From positions 47,501 to 70,599 of the forward strand of contig JABUQX010099249.1 of assembly GCA_015478945.1 (NCBI GenBank): a stretch of 23,099 bases of DNA, in the 5' to 3' direction. Made by a program: the position numbers and the translations under genes. Positions 1-9,770 of this stretch are shown piece after piece. Each line of letters begins with the position of its first letter. Within the stretch, counting starts at the first letter, position 1. This DNA is from Trachelipus rathkii. Taxonomy: Eukaryota; Arthropoda; Malacostraca; Isopoda; Trachelipodidae. The notes under the pieces are model-generated. The model made no database searches and had not been told where the DNA came from. It saw only the letters and a program-made list of their open reading frames with translations.

Positions 1-677
1 TTCTTATTTTTTTTCATTGTAATAGCATAATAATTGCAATTTGCATAATCTTTTCAATTTCCTTTTCTTTTAGTTTAATTCTTTGTTTTTGCAAATTGTG
101 GCTCCTAATTTTCAGTTAGGGATGCTTTCTTTTCAGCTTTATTTTTTTCAGGTGGTTATACAGAAACTTACATATAAGATAAGGAGAATTTCTTAACTAA
201 CGTTTTAGTAGAAAGTTTACATCCTTTCAAAATGATTTTCTATTAAGTCTTTTGTAACTGGTTTTATCGAAAGAATAACAGAGGAAACTTTATTAATTGT
301 GAATTATTTACTAATGAATTATTATTATGCGAATTATTTATTAATTATAAATTGTGAAAATTTTCAATTAATTTTTTTAAGAATGGTTAATTATAATTTG
401 GTTTCAATTAATATTTGGTATCTATTTTATATAACGTCAAACTAAATTGATGATAATATTTCTTCTTGAAACTTAAACTTATAAACAATAACTGAAATTA
501 TCTTTTATATTACAATAATTATTTATTAAAAGGATTTAAAGAATTTGAAATGCCCATTAATTCCATAAAAAAAATAAAAATATTGATCATGAAAATCTCG
601 ATAACGCAATTTTTTTTTTTACTTTTATACGAGTTGAAAACGCATCAGGATTATCTATAACGCTAGTAATTTTAATG

Positions 678-698
678 TTTTTTTTTTTTTTTTTTTTT
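678..698. repeat. poly-T homopolymer run
   Basis: An uninterrupted run of about 21 T residues. It could be the A-tail of a minus-strand retroposed fragment or plain slippage; no flanking retroposon body is recognisable. Confidence 0.85.
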
Positions 699-896
699 GC
701 TGTTTAAAAAACCTGCTTATTCAACTCTCTTATGAAAATTGAACAATTGTAATAAGATTTTTATAATAAACATATCAATTTCAAGATCTTATCGATTTGC
801 AAATGTTAATATTAATATAACCGTTTTAACTATAGCGAGAGTACTTTAAATTAGTTCTTATATTATTATAGTAATGATATTAAAAATCAATTAATC

Positions 897-921
<25 letters not shown>
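897..921. repeat. (TA)n microsatellite
   Basis: Uninterrupted alternating TA of about 12 units, followed by shorter TA-rich stretches to 1000. Confidence 0.9.
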
Positions 922-927
<6 letters not shown>

Positions 928-986
928 TAGGTTATCCTTATATATAATATAATAATTATAATTTTTATATATAAAAATTTATTTTT

Positions 987-990
987 TATA

Positions 991-1042
<52 letters not shown>
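987..1042. repeat. (TA)n microsatellite next to a possible transposon end
   Basis: About 27 TA units with one slip. The array stops at a sharp junction with AGGGTGGTCC, which may be the outer end of the DNA-transposon relic lying downstream. Confidence 0.85.
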
Positions 1043-1045
<3 letters not shown>

Positions 1046-1379
1046 GGTGGTCCTTATTTTCAAAGTTATTGCCTTTTATTGCAAGACAATGTAAGTTTGT
1101 TTCTTATTGTAAAATTATACACTATGTCGATTTTAAGACCAATCGGGTAATTTTAACATATGCCGCACCAGCCCGATTCGTGACAAATTTTGCTGATTGA
1201 CTTACTAAAGTCAAATTGCCGGCACTCATTATATTGCTTGCAAAGAAAATGCACGCTCTTTATTTTTCTTAAATTCTATTGTTTGTGTTATTTCCTTAGT
1301 TTTATAATATTTGTGTGTACGTTAGTGAATAAATTTGAAAATGTTAAGGAAGAAAATATTTCTGCTTGTTTCAATCAAA

Positions 1380-2230
1380 AATCTCGACTCTCAGCTACCA
1401 CAGATAAATGAAAGGTAAGCGAAAGAGATGCTGCTCATATATTTAAATCCTAGGGAGTATATTATCAATCATACATTCCAATAAGAAAGAAAGAAATAAT
1501 TTTGCCAACAAACAACATTAGTCGTTAAATCCTAATTTGCGACTGAAATTTAAACTTCGTAACACTATCCATTAAGATTCTATGATACTTCCAGATATCA
1601 CCGGAATAAATTTAATCGATCGTTTTCCAGTGATAGCTATAGGTCAAAACATAGAACAGCTTTTAGGATTTCCTGAACTTTCGTCAGAAACAGGTAATGA
1701 GATGGTATCGGCTGGATATGATACATTACAGGATTGGTAGTTATTTAACATTGTTGAAGCGTTTATTTTTGACACAACCTCTGACAATACAGGACGGTTA
1801 TACGGAGAATGTTGTCTTCTAGAACAAAAAGTAAATCGCCATATTTTATTTCTAGCTTGTCTCAATCATATTTATTCGTATTAGATGTAGTACAACTCTC
1901 ATCAGGTAAAGGACCAGAGATACCCTTATTCAAAAGATTTAGAAATATTTGGGACAACATTAACCAGGCACAGTTTTTTCTTGGGAAACAAATAGAGAAG
2001 TTATGGAGATATTAAAAAATGATGTGAATGAGATTTTGTAGCATGCCAATAACAAAATTAAAGAAGAGCATCCTCGTGATGACTATTGAGAAATTTTGAA
2101 ATTATTAATAATTTTTGTTCAAGAAATTTTGAAATTTAAACCACAATTTTTCTTCAAGTGCATCGCTAAGAAGAATGGTTCTTTGCTCAGTAAGAGCTTT
2201 GGAGGTAGTGGAGCGCAATAAGTGATATAT
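1380..2230 (+). pseudogene. decayed transposon protein, FDTT-x2-NTG family
   Basis: Three frames together carry a recognisable protein. Around 1385-1450 an N-terminal piece reads RLSATTDK, stop, KVSERDAAHIFKS. From about 1561 comes IH-stop-DSMILPDITG, then IEQLLGFPEL, then FIFDTTSDNTGRLYGECCLLEQ, broken here by residue limits into FIFDTTSDNTG and GECCLLEQ, then LFLACLNHIY ending near 1884. The frame then shifts to LDVV, KGPEIPLFKRFRNIWDNI (to about 2015) and later EEHPRDDY near 2075. I know this FDTTxxNTG...LACRHH...RDDYRELL pattern from uncharacterised, multi-copy proteins of arthropods and other invertebrates. The Asp followed by a Cys-x2-His box suggests an RNase-H-like transposase of hAT type, but that is inference. 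In-frame stops lie at 1409, 1451, 1573, 1738 and 1882, and the Arg-His of the CRHH box is lost. It is non-functional as read. Confidence 0.65.
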
Positions 2231-2639
2231 CGGAAATGATGTATCAGATCTAACATTCCCAAAGAGGGAGCACATATGGAGTAAACAAGTGAGAACGAAT
2301 ATGACTGAGGGTACCTTTGCGGGATTTCTCTAACCTTTTGGGCACCTGGGGTGTTAGGGGCATACCAATCGACGAATAGCTGAAGTTATGCAAAGGACCC
2401 TCAGGTGTAGGAGAAGGAAGAAAAGCTGAAGTATCTTCTGGTCTAGAAGTAGTAGGGACCAAGATGGGGCTAGGCTGGAAACCCGACGGATGTTAATTGT
2501 TGTTATTAAGCTCTCTTTGATTTAATAACGTGTTTTCTTTAATAGACTTTTCCATAAAAATTTAAACCACAAACTTCGACTACATGGATGAGAATTTATA
2601 ACAATAAAACAAATGAAATATAAAAGTAAATAACTGGAT
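2231..2639. other. unassigned intergenic sequence
   Basis: About 400 bases with more balanced composition than the flanks. A 70-codon Pro/Ser-rich frame runs on the minus strand (2250-2462), but I recognise no family in it and it may be chance. The left part could be the decayed C-terminal end of the preceding transposon protein, since the frame around 2160-2205 keeps weak similarity to that family's next conserved box. Confidence 0.4.
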
Positions 2640-3060
2640 GGGCTGGAGAGATGTATATTTCATAAGGAAGGGTAATTCTTTTCCCCACAGCAGGTTGCAG
2701 GCCAGAGACCCACACAACCTCTCGAACCCCACCCCGGAGGGTGTTCTGTGGATGTGGCATCGTGAAGGTCCTCCCGGAACTCTACGCCAGCTTACCACCC
2801 GTGTACCACATGGCACCTTATATCTTCACGTAAAGCCCGAGATTATACACCAAAGTGCAGAGCATCCTCATCAGTGGCTAGTTGAGGCTCAGGTTCGCTA
2901 CAATTGGCGGCTCGTTCAAAGAAGAGCTAAAGGAACTGTTTTTCTCCGAACCCTCTTCCATGGAGAAGAAGTGTGAGGTGAGCTGAAGACCCATGCGGGA
3001 AGAGGCACCGGATAGCTAAAGGGGCTGTGATGGGAAAGAAGGGAGGACAACCTACGTACA
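2640..3060 (+). other. GC-richer block of unknown origin with a 112-codon open frame
   Basis: This block is clearly GC-richer than the rest of the window. An open frame of 112 codons (2638-2976) crosses it on the plus strand and contains NPTPEGVLWMWHREGPPG and PHQWLVEAQVRYNWRLVQ. I do not recognise the protein, and the reverse strand is open for 78 codons over part of it, so the frame may only reflect composition. It lies about 0.4-0.8 kb upstream of the first recognisable part of the R4/Dong-type retrotransposon, so it could be that element's 5' region or an unrelated repeat. No function is assigned. Confidence 0.35.
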
Positions 3061-3325
3061 AGTATTTATAGGGATTCATGGGTGGGAATTGAAAAAAAAT
3101 AGAAATTGTGGAGAAAGGGGAGGATTGAAAAATATAAATAATTCGAAAAATGAGGGAACAGAAAGAAGATTGAAAGAATTTGTATTTGTCCACATATTTA
3201 TCGCTAAGGTACGGAGGGACGCGCGAAATCAATCAAGCATTGGTTCTTGTCACTGTGCCATGTTCAGGTTATTCAGTTCACCAAAAGCATAACACCACAT
3301 CAAGAATCAGTACCCTCTTAGGGGA
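3061..3325. other. unassigned sequence between GC-rich block and (TA)n
   Basis: AG-rich then mixed sequence with short overlapping frames in both directions and no recognised family. It may belong to the 5' part of the retrotransposon downstream, but nothing in the sequence proves this. Confidence 0.4.
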
Positions 3326-3326
3326 A

Positions 3327-3327
3327 T

Positions 3328-3372
<45 letters not shown>

Positions 3373-3440
3373 CTATATATATATAATATATATATATGTC
3401 TCTTCTATTATAATTTATTATATATATATATATTATATAG
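3327..3440. repeat. interrupted (TA)n microsatellite
   Basis: Blocks of alternating TA broken by single extra bases and by a short insert near 3398-3415. It directly precedes the first region with retrotransposon similarity, so it is either the insertion target of that element or a microsatellite that expanded inside it. Confidence 0.85.
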
Positions 3441-3554
3441 AAAGAGGGTTGAAAGAGTAATGGAAAAACATATATGATGATTTGAACACAACATAAACCA
3501 ATGAAGCGAGTGGAAGGAAGAATAATTAAATCACCCGCAAATAAATGGTATTAA

Positions 3555-4150
3555 TGAAATGGAGTTTGGAGAAATAAGTCAGAAAGAAGTAAAGGACGTC
3601 CTCATGAAGCTCAATAACTGGAAAAGCACATGGAATCGATAAAGTCCAGAATGTATGGCTAAAGAAGTCACAGTGCTTATCAGACCCCCCTAACAAAATG
3701 CTATAGCAGATTAATAACTGGAAGAAGAAGCTCTTCAGAATGGCTGACCCAACAAAGGGGCAACAGGAACACTACTCTATACAAAATCAGACAGAAACCA
3801 AAAATCCAACAAAATACAGCCCTATAACATGAATATAAAAATATAAAACACTTTAAAAACAGCAATAATAGCAAATCTAGAATATATAAACATGTAGAAA
3901 ATAATAACATAGTAAAAGAAGAACAGAAAGGGAATGATTAGAAATAGGTATGGGCACAAAGATAATTATTATTAATCATCAACAAAAATGATCCTTGAAA
4001 AGGTAAGAAGAACGCAGAAGCAATCTGGAGCATGACGCTGGATAGATTTACAAGAAGGCGTACGAACAGTGTTCCCTCTAGTTGGATTTAGAAGTATTAA
4101 AATATACAAAATAAACACAAAAAAATAGTAAGAATTTTATAAAAAGAAGG
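3555..4150 (+). pseudogene. reverse transcriptase N-terminal region, broken
   Basis: Short matches in alternating frames mark the first part of the reverse transcriptase. GEISQKEVKDVLMKLNNWK lies near 3570-3620, then HGIDKVQNVWLKK after a one-base shift, then EWLTQQRGN near 3735, then NIKIYKTLKTAIIAN near 3832-3880. After further shifts, pieces corresponding to the first catalytic-Asp region and to an 'LYKIN' box are visible around 4030-4115. The catalytic Asp itself is hard to place because this stretch is the most scrambled. In this family these segments form the fingers and the start of the palm. Confidence 0.65.
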
Positions 4151-4158
4151 AATGAGGA

Positions 4159-4491
4159 ATGGAAGGTCATTTTAAAACAAAATATGAAAAGGGACTGACT
4201 GAGGTAGAAAAAAATCATATAAAAAGAGGGATCTTCAAGGGGGATTCCCTATCGCCACTGCTCTTAATTTTGGCCATTAACCCTTTAAGCAACCTAATAA
4301 ATAAATTACAAAATGGATACAGAATTAACGCACGCAATGAAAAATCAAGCAGAATAATCTCGCATCTGTTCTATATGGATGACCTAAAATTATATGCCCA
4401 AAACAGACAAGAAACAATCAAACAGGTGGAGGTAGTGAAGAAGTTTATTTCTCGCAAGGATATATGTAATGGAGGTTTGGACAATAGATAA
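4159..4491 (+). pseudogene. reverse transcriptase palm fragment with YMDD
   Basis: An open stretch of 110 codons holds the best-preserved part of the element. Residues 23-33 read RGIFKGDSLSP, the conserved box before the active site, and residues 68-77 read SHLFYMDDLK, with the catalytic YMDD at 4372-4383. Between them NPLSNLINK and a GYRIN box match R4/Dong-type proteins. The frame closes soon after QVEVVKKFISRKD, where relatives continue into the thumb. The Met codon at its start is internal to the original protein and is not a real start. Confidence 0.8.
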
Positions 4492-5065
4492 TGTGCTTTC
4501 CTTACACTCCGGAAAGGGAGAAGAAAACGGAGAATGAAGAACATGCACAATTGACGATAACATCATACGACAACTGGAACAAGAGAATACTTTAAAAAAA
4601 ATATCTAGGAGTGGGAGGAAGTCGGAGAAGGTGGAACATAAGTTGGTGAATGAAAGAGAAATTGGAAAAGAGAATATTAAAAGGAAACCAAGACAATATA
4701 AAAAAAATCAGAAATTAAAGTGGCTAGAAAATAAAATAGAGGACACTATCAAGACATTAGCTATGTCTGTCATTCTGTACAGTTGTGGAGTGATTTGGAC
4801 GCTGGTTACAGGAAGACCTTTTCAAAAGATCGCATGTTAAACGAGGAAATTGTTAAATGCTCCACAAAACAAAATGATTTATAGGGGACAGATTTTGTCA
4901 AGAATGTACACAGAACGTAGAGAAGGAGGCATGGGGTTGGTGGAAATAGACTACACATATACATATACAAAAGAGAAATAATAGGGCTGGGCAAAATACC
5001 TGGAAGGCGCGCAAAGGAAAGCCAATATTCCTCCAAGGGTGTAAACCACATGAAAGAGGCAAGCA
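4492..5065 (+). pseudogene. reverse transcriptase thumb-side fragments
   Basis: After the palm the reading frame shifts repeatedly. CAFLTLRKG appears near 4493, a YLGVGGSRRRW piece near 4600, and an open stretch at 4631-4840 ends in IKTLAMSVILYSCGVIW, the usual 'NTLAMPVLRYSFGVI' box of this group. Further on, ERREGGMGLVEID lies near 4915-4950 and AKYLEGAQRK near 4990. The long minus-strand open frames over 4806-5500 are composition shadows of this A-rich coding strand. Confidence 0.65.
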
Positions 5066-5289
5066 ACAACAACTTCAATATATCTAAAAGAAAAAAACGG
5101 ACGTAAAGCATGATGTGCAACAAAATTAGAGGTGGAACAAGAACGAAGGTTGGGAGGAAAAAAAAACCGCAAAAAGAAAAGGCCAAAAAATACTAATAAG
5201 ACAAAATTCGAAGGCACGAGAGAAGAAGAACATAATAATGAATCATGGAAGCGGACAACAGGGCAATGGGGCAAAAGAGTAACAAAGAA

Positions 5290-5586
5290 AATCATTTGAT
5301 GAAAGAGTTTTATTTATAGATAAGGAAAAAGGTCTTGTCAGTGGAGTACTCACGAGGGGAGACATTGCACAGCAGAAAAGGAAAGAGGTGATTAATACTC
5401 TCAGACCGAACAAATTAGAACAAGCAGATGGCATCGAGCATATAATAGAAAAAGAGGAAATCAGCGACAAATGTAGAGTAATGCCAAAACCTAAAGACAC
5501 AGAATCTGTCCCTTACATTCTAAGCAGGATGTCAGACTCTGCTAAACATACATCTATACACTGAAAGGCATAACACCATCTGCAAG
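5290..5586 (+). pseudogene. linker and degraded CCHC zinc finger
   Basis: The frame GVLTRGDIAQQKRKEVINTL followed by GIEHIIEKEEISDKCRV leads into the finger. Relatives carry Cys-x2-Cys...His...Cys here. In this copy the first Cys is present (about 5471), but the second and last Cys are read as Met because an extra A precedes each TGC/TGT, and the His reads Tyr in VPYILS. YTERHNTICKLIH follows near 5557-5595 in another frame, matching the usual box after the finger. This domain would bind nucleic acid next to the endonuclease. Confidence 0.6.
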
Positions 5587-6035
5587 TTGATCCACATTTT
5601 AAATTGTGCCAAAAGTATAATATCAGGACAGAAGCGGGTCAACTACTGGAAACACAATCCCCCAGAAATGGAAGAAAATGAAGAGGTGCTGCTACTCTAT
5701 GATTCTGTCATCCCAACGGATGTAGCAGTCGTCCATAATAGACCGGACATCGTAGTCAAGGACAAAAGAGATCAAAAGAGCTATATAATAGAAGTGGGAC
5801 TCCCAAATGATAATAAAGTGGTGGCATATGAAAGGGAAAAGGAAAAGATAAAAACTATAAAGACTCAAACAACGGAAAATCAGAAGGAATGTGAAAAACC
5901 GAATGACATCGTGTTTGAATTTCAATGAGTAGTTGGAAGACGCAGGGTGTAATAAAGAAAAGTCCTCATAATAACCATCTTGAAGAAAAGCTCCCCAGTA
6001 GTATCCTTGGTCACGAAAACTGAAACTGTGAGCTT
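5587..6035 (+). pseudogene. PD-(D/E)XK-type endonuclease domain of R4/Dong element
   Basis: An open stretch of 113 codons to 5928 carries the endonuclease that nicks the target DNA in this retrotransposon group. NRPD lies at residues 51-54 (Pro-Asp at 5743-5748), followed 14 residues later by the Glu of IIEVGLPND (codon at 5791), which fits the K/R-PD-x12-14-D/E signature. The catalytic residues therefore survive, although the protein is broken on both sides. After the stop at 5926-5928 weak similarity to the family's last region (GVI-KKSPHNNHLEEKL) continues in another frame to about 6035. The first Met is internal, not a true start. Confidence 0.78.
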
Positions 6036-6399
6036 AATGGTTTTGTACGAAAGAGCAAATTGGTGTCAATCTGCGACTTGTGTTGGGATTTTTTTGGGAG
6101 TAAAAATCTTTTTTGGAAGTCCTTATGGTCAACGGTTTGAAACAACGGACACTAACCTAAGATATCTAAAGACCTATAGATCTCCGAATAACCCCTTAAA
6201 AAGGAGAAAAAATATATATTTAAAGAAGCAGATCAGAGGGAATGGTCAACTTCTTATATTGAAGATACGTCTTTTATTTTGACCTAGTTCAGCAAGCCAC
6301 AGAAAAAAAAGTGTTTCTAAGAGATTAGGTAATGTCAATAAGAATAAATGAGAATAAAATACTTTTTTATTTTATTATAATAATACATGTATTCGTACA
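6036..6399. other. probable 3' untranslated region of the R4/Dong element and junction
   Basis: No coding similarity. A 100-codon plus-strand frame (5980-6282) overlaps the end of the retrotransposon and shows no family of its own. Sequence becomes AT-rich from about 6300 and then merges into the end of the minus-strand LINE copy near 6400. Confidence 0.5.
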
Positions 6400-7560
6400 G
6401 ATCTTGACTTAAATAGCAGTTTTAATATGTTCTTTTAAATGTCAGCCTTTCAATCGATTGTAATTCCAGTAGTTTACATTTGTAGCCCTATTCAGATCCA
6501 CATTGTTAATTCTAATATTTAAATCGTTAATTGTTATGTTAGTCTAAAATAATATAAATAAATATTAAAAATAAGTGAGGATGAAGCAAGAAAAAACATA
6601 TCTAAGAGGATACTAAAATTTTAGGTTAATGTGTGTACTAATTGTTTTACGAATAAGATGACTCGGATCCTTGTATTTATTTAATATGGAAGATAATCAG
6701 TTCAAGAGTCTATATGAAACTAAAAGCGTCATTAGAGTTGAACAGATCATTTGTATATAGTATATAGAGTAAATAAAAACGGTCCACGAATTGAGCCCTG
6801 GGGTACGCCTGTTGATGTTTGAAGTGATTACTGATTAATTTTCATTATATATTTTTACGTATGAGATCTCTCCTTAGAATTGACTTTTGAACAAATTTCA
6901 TTTTAGTAATTCCCCTCAAATCCCATTTGTTCAGTTTACTAAGCAGTATATTCATGATCAATCATTATCAAAAGCTTTTGTAAAATCTAATAATAATAAG
7001 CTAGTAGGTAGTCTTCTTTGCACAATCGTAAAAATTTTTACTATTTTAATCAAATGAAGGATATCAGCAGAAATATGAGCGTACCTTATAAACAATATAT
7101 GTGAATCGCTTGAGAATGTGTTTGAAATAAAAATATTCCGTAATACTGTATATGAAAAATTATATTCTTAAATATTTTACTAATTTGTGTTTGGATAGCT
7201 AATTTGGATCTGTATTAATTTTTTAGCAAAGGTTTTTTTAATTAAGATATAGGGAATCACTTTTCTGTCCCTGAAGTATTTTCGAGAATCCTCAAATTTG
7301 ATTCATTATTCAAGTGTTTTTAAGTAAGTGGCTAATTTATTCAGGATCAACTCGAGTTTGAGATTGTAATTATATGAAGAGAATTGAACATTCACATTAT
7401 CTATTGTTTATATATTAAATCGAACTCGAATATACCGTATCATTTAATCTCCGAGAACGTGATGGCATAAAGGAAAAAAATGGACTCGTTTCTGGAGAAA
7501 AGTCAATTATGATGTTTGACTAGAGATTGTTTAGCATTTCTCAAAGATAATTAATTACCC
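6400..7560 (-). pseudogene. LINE copy A: reverse transcriptase of an APE-type (Jockey/CR1-like) element
   Basis: Read on the minus strand, the region carries non-LTR reverse transcriptase motifs in order: SRKYFRDRKVIP (7287-7252), a SADILHLIKIVK piece (about 7070-7030), DFTKAFD (6987-6967), the catalytic-Asp box, and GVPQGSIRG (6809-6783). A LYTIYK piece and NSND-like region follow, but the second Asp pair (FADD) is not readable. TINDLNIRINNVDLNRATN (about 6530-6475) and HLKEHIKTA (6440-6410) mark the post-catalytic region. Similarity to copy B extends upstream to about 7500. Frame changes occur every few tens of bases, so it is dead as read. The 5' endonuclease and the 3' end are missing. 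Confidence 0.75.
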
Positions 7561-7904
7561 CAACGTTTACGAAAATTTATATACGTCTCTAAGTACCATG
7601 TGCACCGATCTTATCGCTTGATTTGGATTAAATAATTGTTAATAATAAAATTAATGTTCTTCAATATTCATTGTGAGTTTAATTTTTTTTAACTTATTTG
7701 AATTCAATTGACTAATTACTTTAATTGATTAACCCCAAGGTGGGCCTTCGGAAGTCATTTGTATTGATCATAGTAACCTGGATATTTGTTAGAGTAGTAC
7801 TTTCCTCTTTCTCCATATTAAGAATAACTGCCTTTAATTGAATAATAATTTAATCCATATGAGGTTAACTTTAATTAAACACTTTGGAATGGGGATATAT
7901 TTAA
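7561..7904. other. AT-rich sequence, possibly linker remnant of LINE copy A
   Basis: Upstream in the sense of the LINE, this should be its endonuclease-RT linker, but similarity to copy B fades beyond about 7600. No gene is seen. The sequence becomes pure A/T just before the (TAA)n array. Confidence 0.4.
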
Positions 7905-8258
7905 ATAAAATAAATAATAATAATTTATCATAAACTTAAAATCTATAAAAAATAAATAATATTATAATTTAAATTTAAATATATAATGATTAAAATTAAT
8001 TAAAAGTAAAAAAATTAATATTAAAATAAGGATTAATAATAAATAATAATATATAATAAATAAATAGAATTAAGTAAGAAATATAATAAAATTTAAACGA
8101 AGATAGAAATTATAATTATAATAGAAATACAAATAAAGAGAAATAATATTAATAATAATAACATTAATAAAAATAATAATGTGGCTGATAATGATACATA
8201 TGATTTAGGTATTATATTAATATAATAATTATAATAATAAATAATAAATAATAAATAA

Positions 8259-8325
<67 letters not shown>

Positions 8326-8729
8326 TATAAAAATATCTTACTAGTAATTAGATAAGGAATGAATTAATTAATAATAATTAATAAAATAATAATAATAATA
8401 ATAATGAATAATACGATAATATTAATAATAATAATAATAATAATAATAAAATAATAATAATAAGTAATAATAATAATAATAATAATTAATAATAAAAAAT
8501 AATAATAATAATTCAATAATATAATAATAATAAATAATAATATAAATAAATAATAATAAAATAATATAATATTAAATAATCTAGTACTACTACTACAACT
8601 AATAATAATAATAAATATAATAATAATAATAATAATATAATAATAAATAATAATATAATAATAATAATAATAATAGATAATGAATAATAATCAATAATAA
8701 TAATAATAAATAATAATAAATAATAATAA

Positions 8730-8764
<35 letters not shown>

Positions 8765-8880
8765 TAATAATATAATAATAATAATAATAAAATTAATAAT
8801 TAAAATAATAAATAAATAACAAATTAATATAATAATAATAATAATAATTTTAAATTAATTAATTAATATTAAAAATATAA
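7905..8880. repeat. long degenerate (TAA)n array
   Basis: Nearly a kilobase of TAA/AAT trinucleotides on the plus strand, with perfect runs (for example 8263-8322) broken by ATA, AAAT and TTAA interruptions. A short CTA-type variant (ctagtactactactac) lies near 8580-8600. Confidence 0.92.
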
Positions 8881-9335
8881 TAAAATATAATAAAAAATTT
8901 GAATTCATTTCTGGAAAAAAATTCAAAAAATTAACAAAATAATACAATTATCTTAAGGTATTAATCAAATTTTAACAATATAGTTTAGGTAAATTAAAAA
9001 CATAAATTTGTATATCAATTCTGATAAGGATACTAAATGGGCAACACTAGATGTGAGGTCCATTATGAAGCGCAAAATTAAAATAAATATGGTAAGCTAT
9101 TTAAATTTTAAAGTAATTAGAGTTTAAGGATTAAATAATTGGATATCCCAAAACGTAATATTAATAACATAAATATAATACATATATTAGGGCAATAACT
9201 AAATAAAGAGATCCAAGTAATAAAGTAATAATCCCCCAATAAATATAAATATTAATAGAAAAATGTATCAATAGACAAGGAGAGATAGTAACCCAATGGG
9301 ATGAAAATAATAATTACCCCAGATAAAGAGTAAAC
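8881..9335. other. AT-rich non-repetitive island between (TAA)n arrays
   Basis: Complex but very AT-rich sequence. The least biased part is about 9035-9075. No open frame of note, RNA gene or transposon motif is seen. Confidence 0.6.
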
Positions 9336-9770
9336 CCTATAATAATAATAATAATAATAATAAATATAATAAAATAATAATAATAATAATAAATAAATAA
9401 TAATAATAATAATAAGGTATAAAAAATATAAATAATAATAATAATAATAATAACCAGTAAATAATTAATAATAATAAAAGAATTAATATTAAAATGAATT
9501 AAAATAATAAATAATATATAATAATAATAATAAAATAAATAAATAAATAATATTATAATAATAATAAATAATAAAAAATTAATTAATAAATAAATTAATA
9601 TGATAATAATCAAAATACTATAATAAAATTTAATAATAATAATAATAATTATAATTATAATTATAAATAATTAATTAATAATAATAATATATATAATAAA
9701 TAATTAATTAATTAATAAATAATAATAATAATAAATAATAACAATAATAACCAAATAATAAATTACTAAA
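9336..9770. repeat. second degenerate (TAA)n array
   Basis: TAA trinucleotides with frequent slips. The 99-codon minus-strand frame over 9314-9613, made of Ile, Leu, Tyr and Phe, is only a translation of the repeat. Confidence 0.92.

Larger units (their letters stand above)
1..1043. other. AT-rich spacer, no gene seen
   Basis: Very AT-rich sequence with stop codons in every frame. I recognise no coding homology, RNA gene or transposon motif here. It contains a poly-T run and two (TA)n tracts listed separately. The stretch ends abruptly where the (TA)n gives way to a more complex sequence beginning AGGGTGGTCC. Confidence 0.7.
3445..6290 (+). mobile_element. decayed R4/Dong-type (R2-like) non-LTR retrotransposon
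   Basis: Fragments in different frames follow the order of a single-ORF retrotransposon of the restriction-enzyme-like endonuclease group: region before the palm (about 3560), palm with GIFKGDSLSP and YMDD, thumb-like region (about 4560-5060), linker, degraded CCHC finger (about 5480-5535), then a K/R-PD...E endonuclease. The similarity pattern (ISHLFYMDDLKLYAQN, NRPDIVV, IIEVGLPND) is that of R4/Dong relatives. The recognisable coding part is about 2.5 kb and the N-terminus is missing or unrecognisable. Many frameshifts and stops make it dead as read. After the last coding similarity near 6035 about 250 bases of probable 3' untranslated sequence follow; neither a clear 3' tail nor target-site duplications could be defined. 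Confidence 0.8.

Noticed and set aside
4806..5500. Three overlapping minus-strand open frames of 85-126 codons
   Set aside because: They are Phe/Leu/Ser-rich translations of the strand opposite to the A-rich retrotransposon coding sequence, which has recognisable motifs on the plus strand.
9314..9613. 99-codon minus-strand frame of Ile, Leu, Tyr and Phe resembling a membrane protein
   Set aside because: It is a direct translation of the (TAA)n array.
7905..9770. Could the regularly spaced repeats be a CRISPR or LTR structure?
   Set aside because: They are trinucleotide microsatellites without unique spacers, and no paired long terminal repeats, primer-binding site or polypurine tract were seen.
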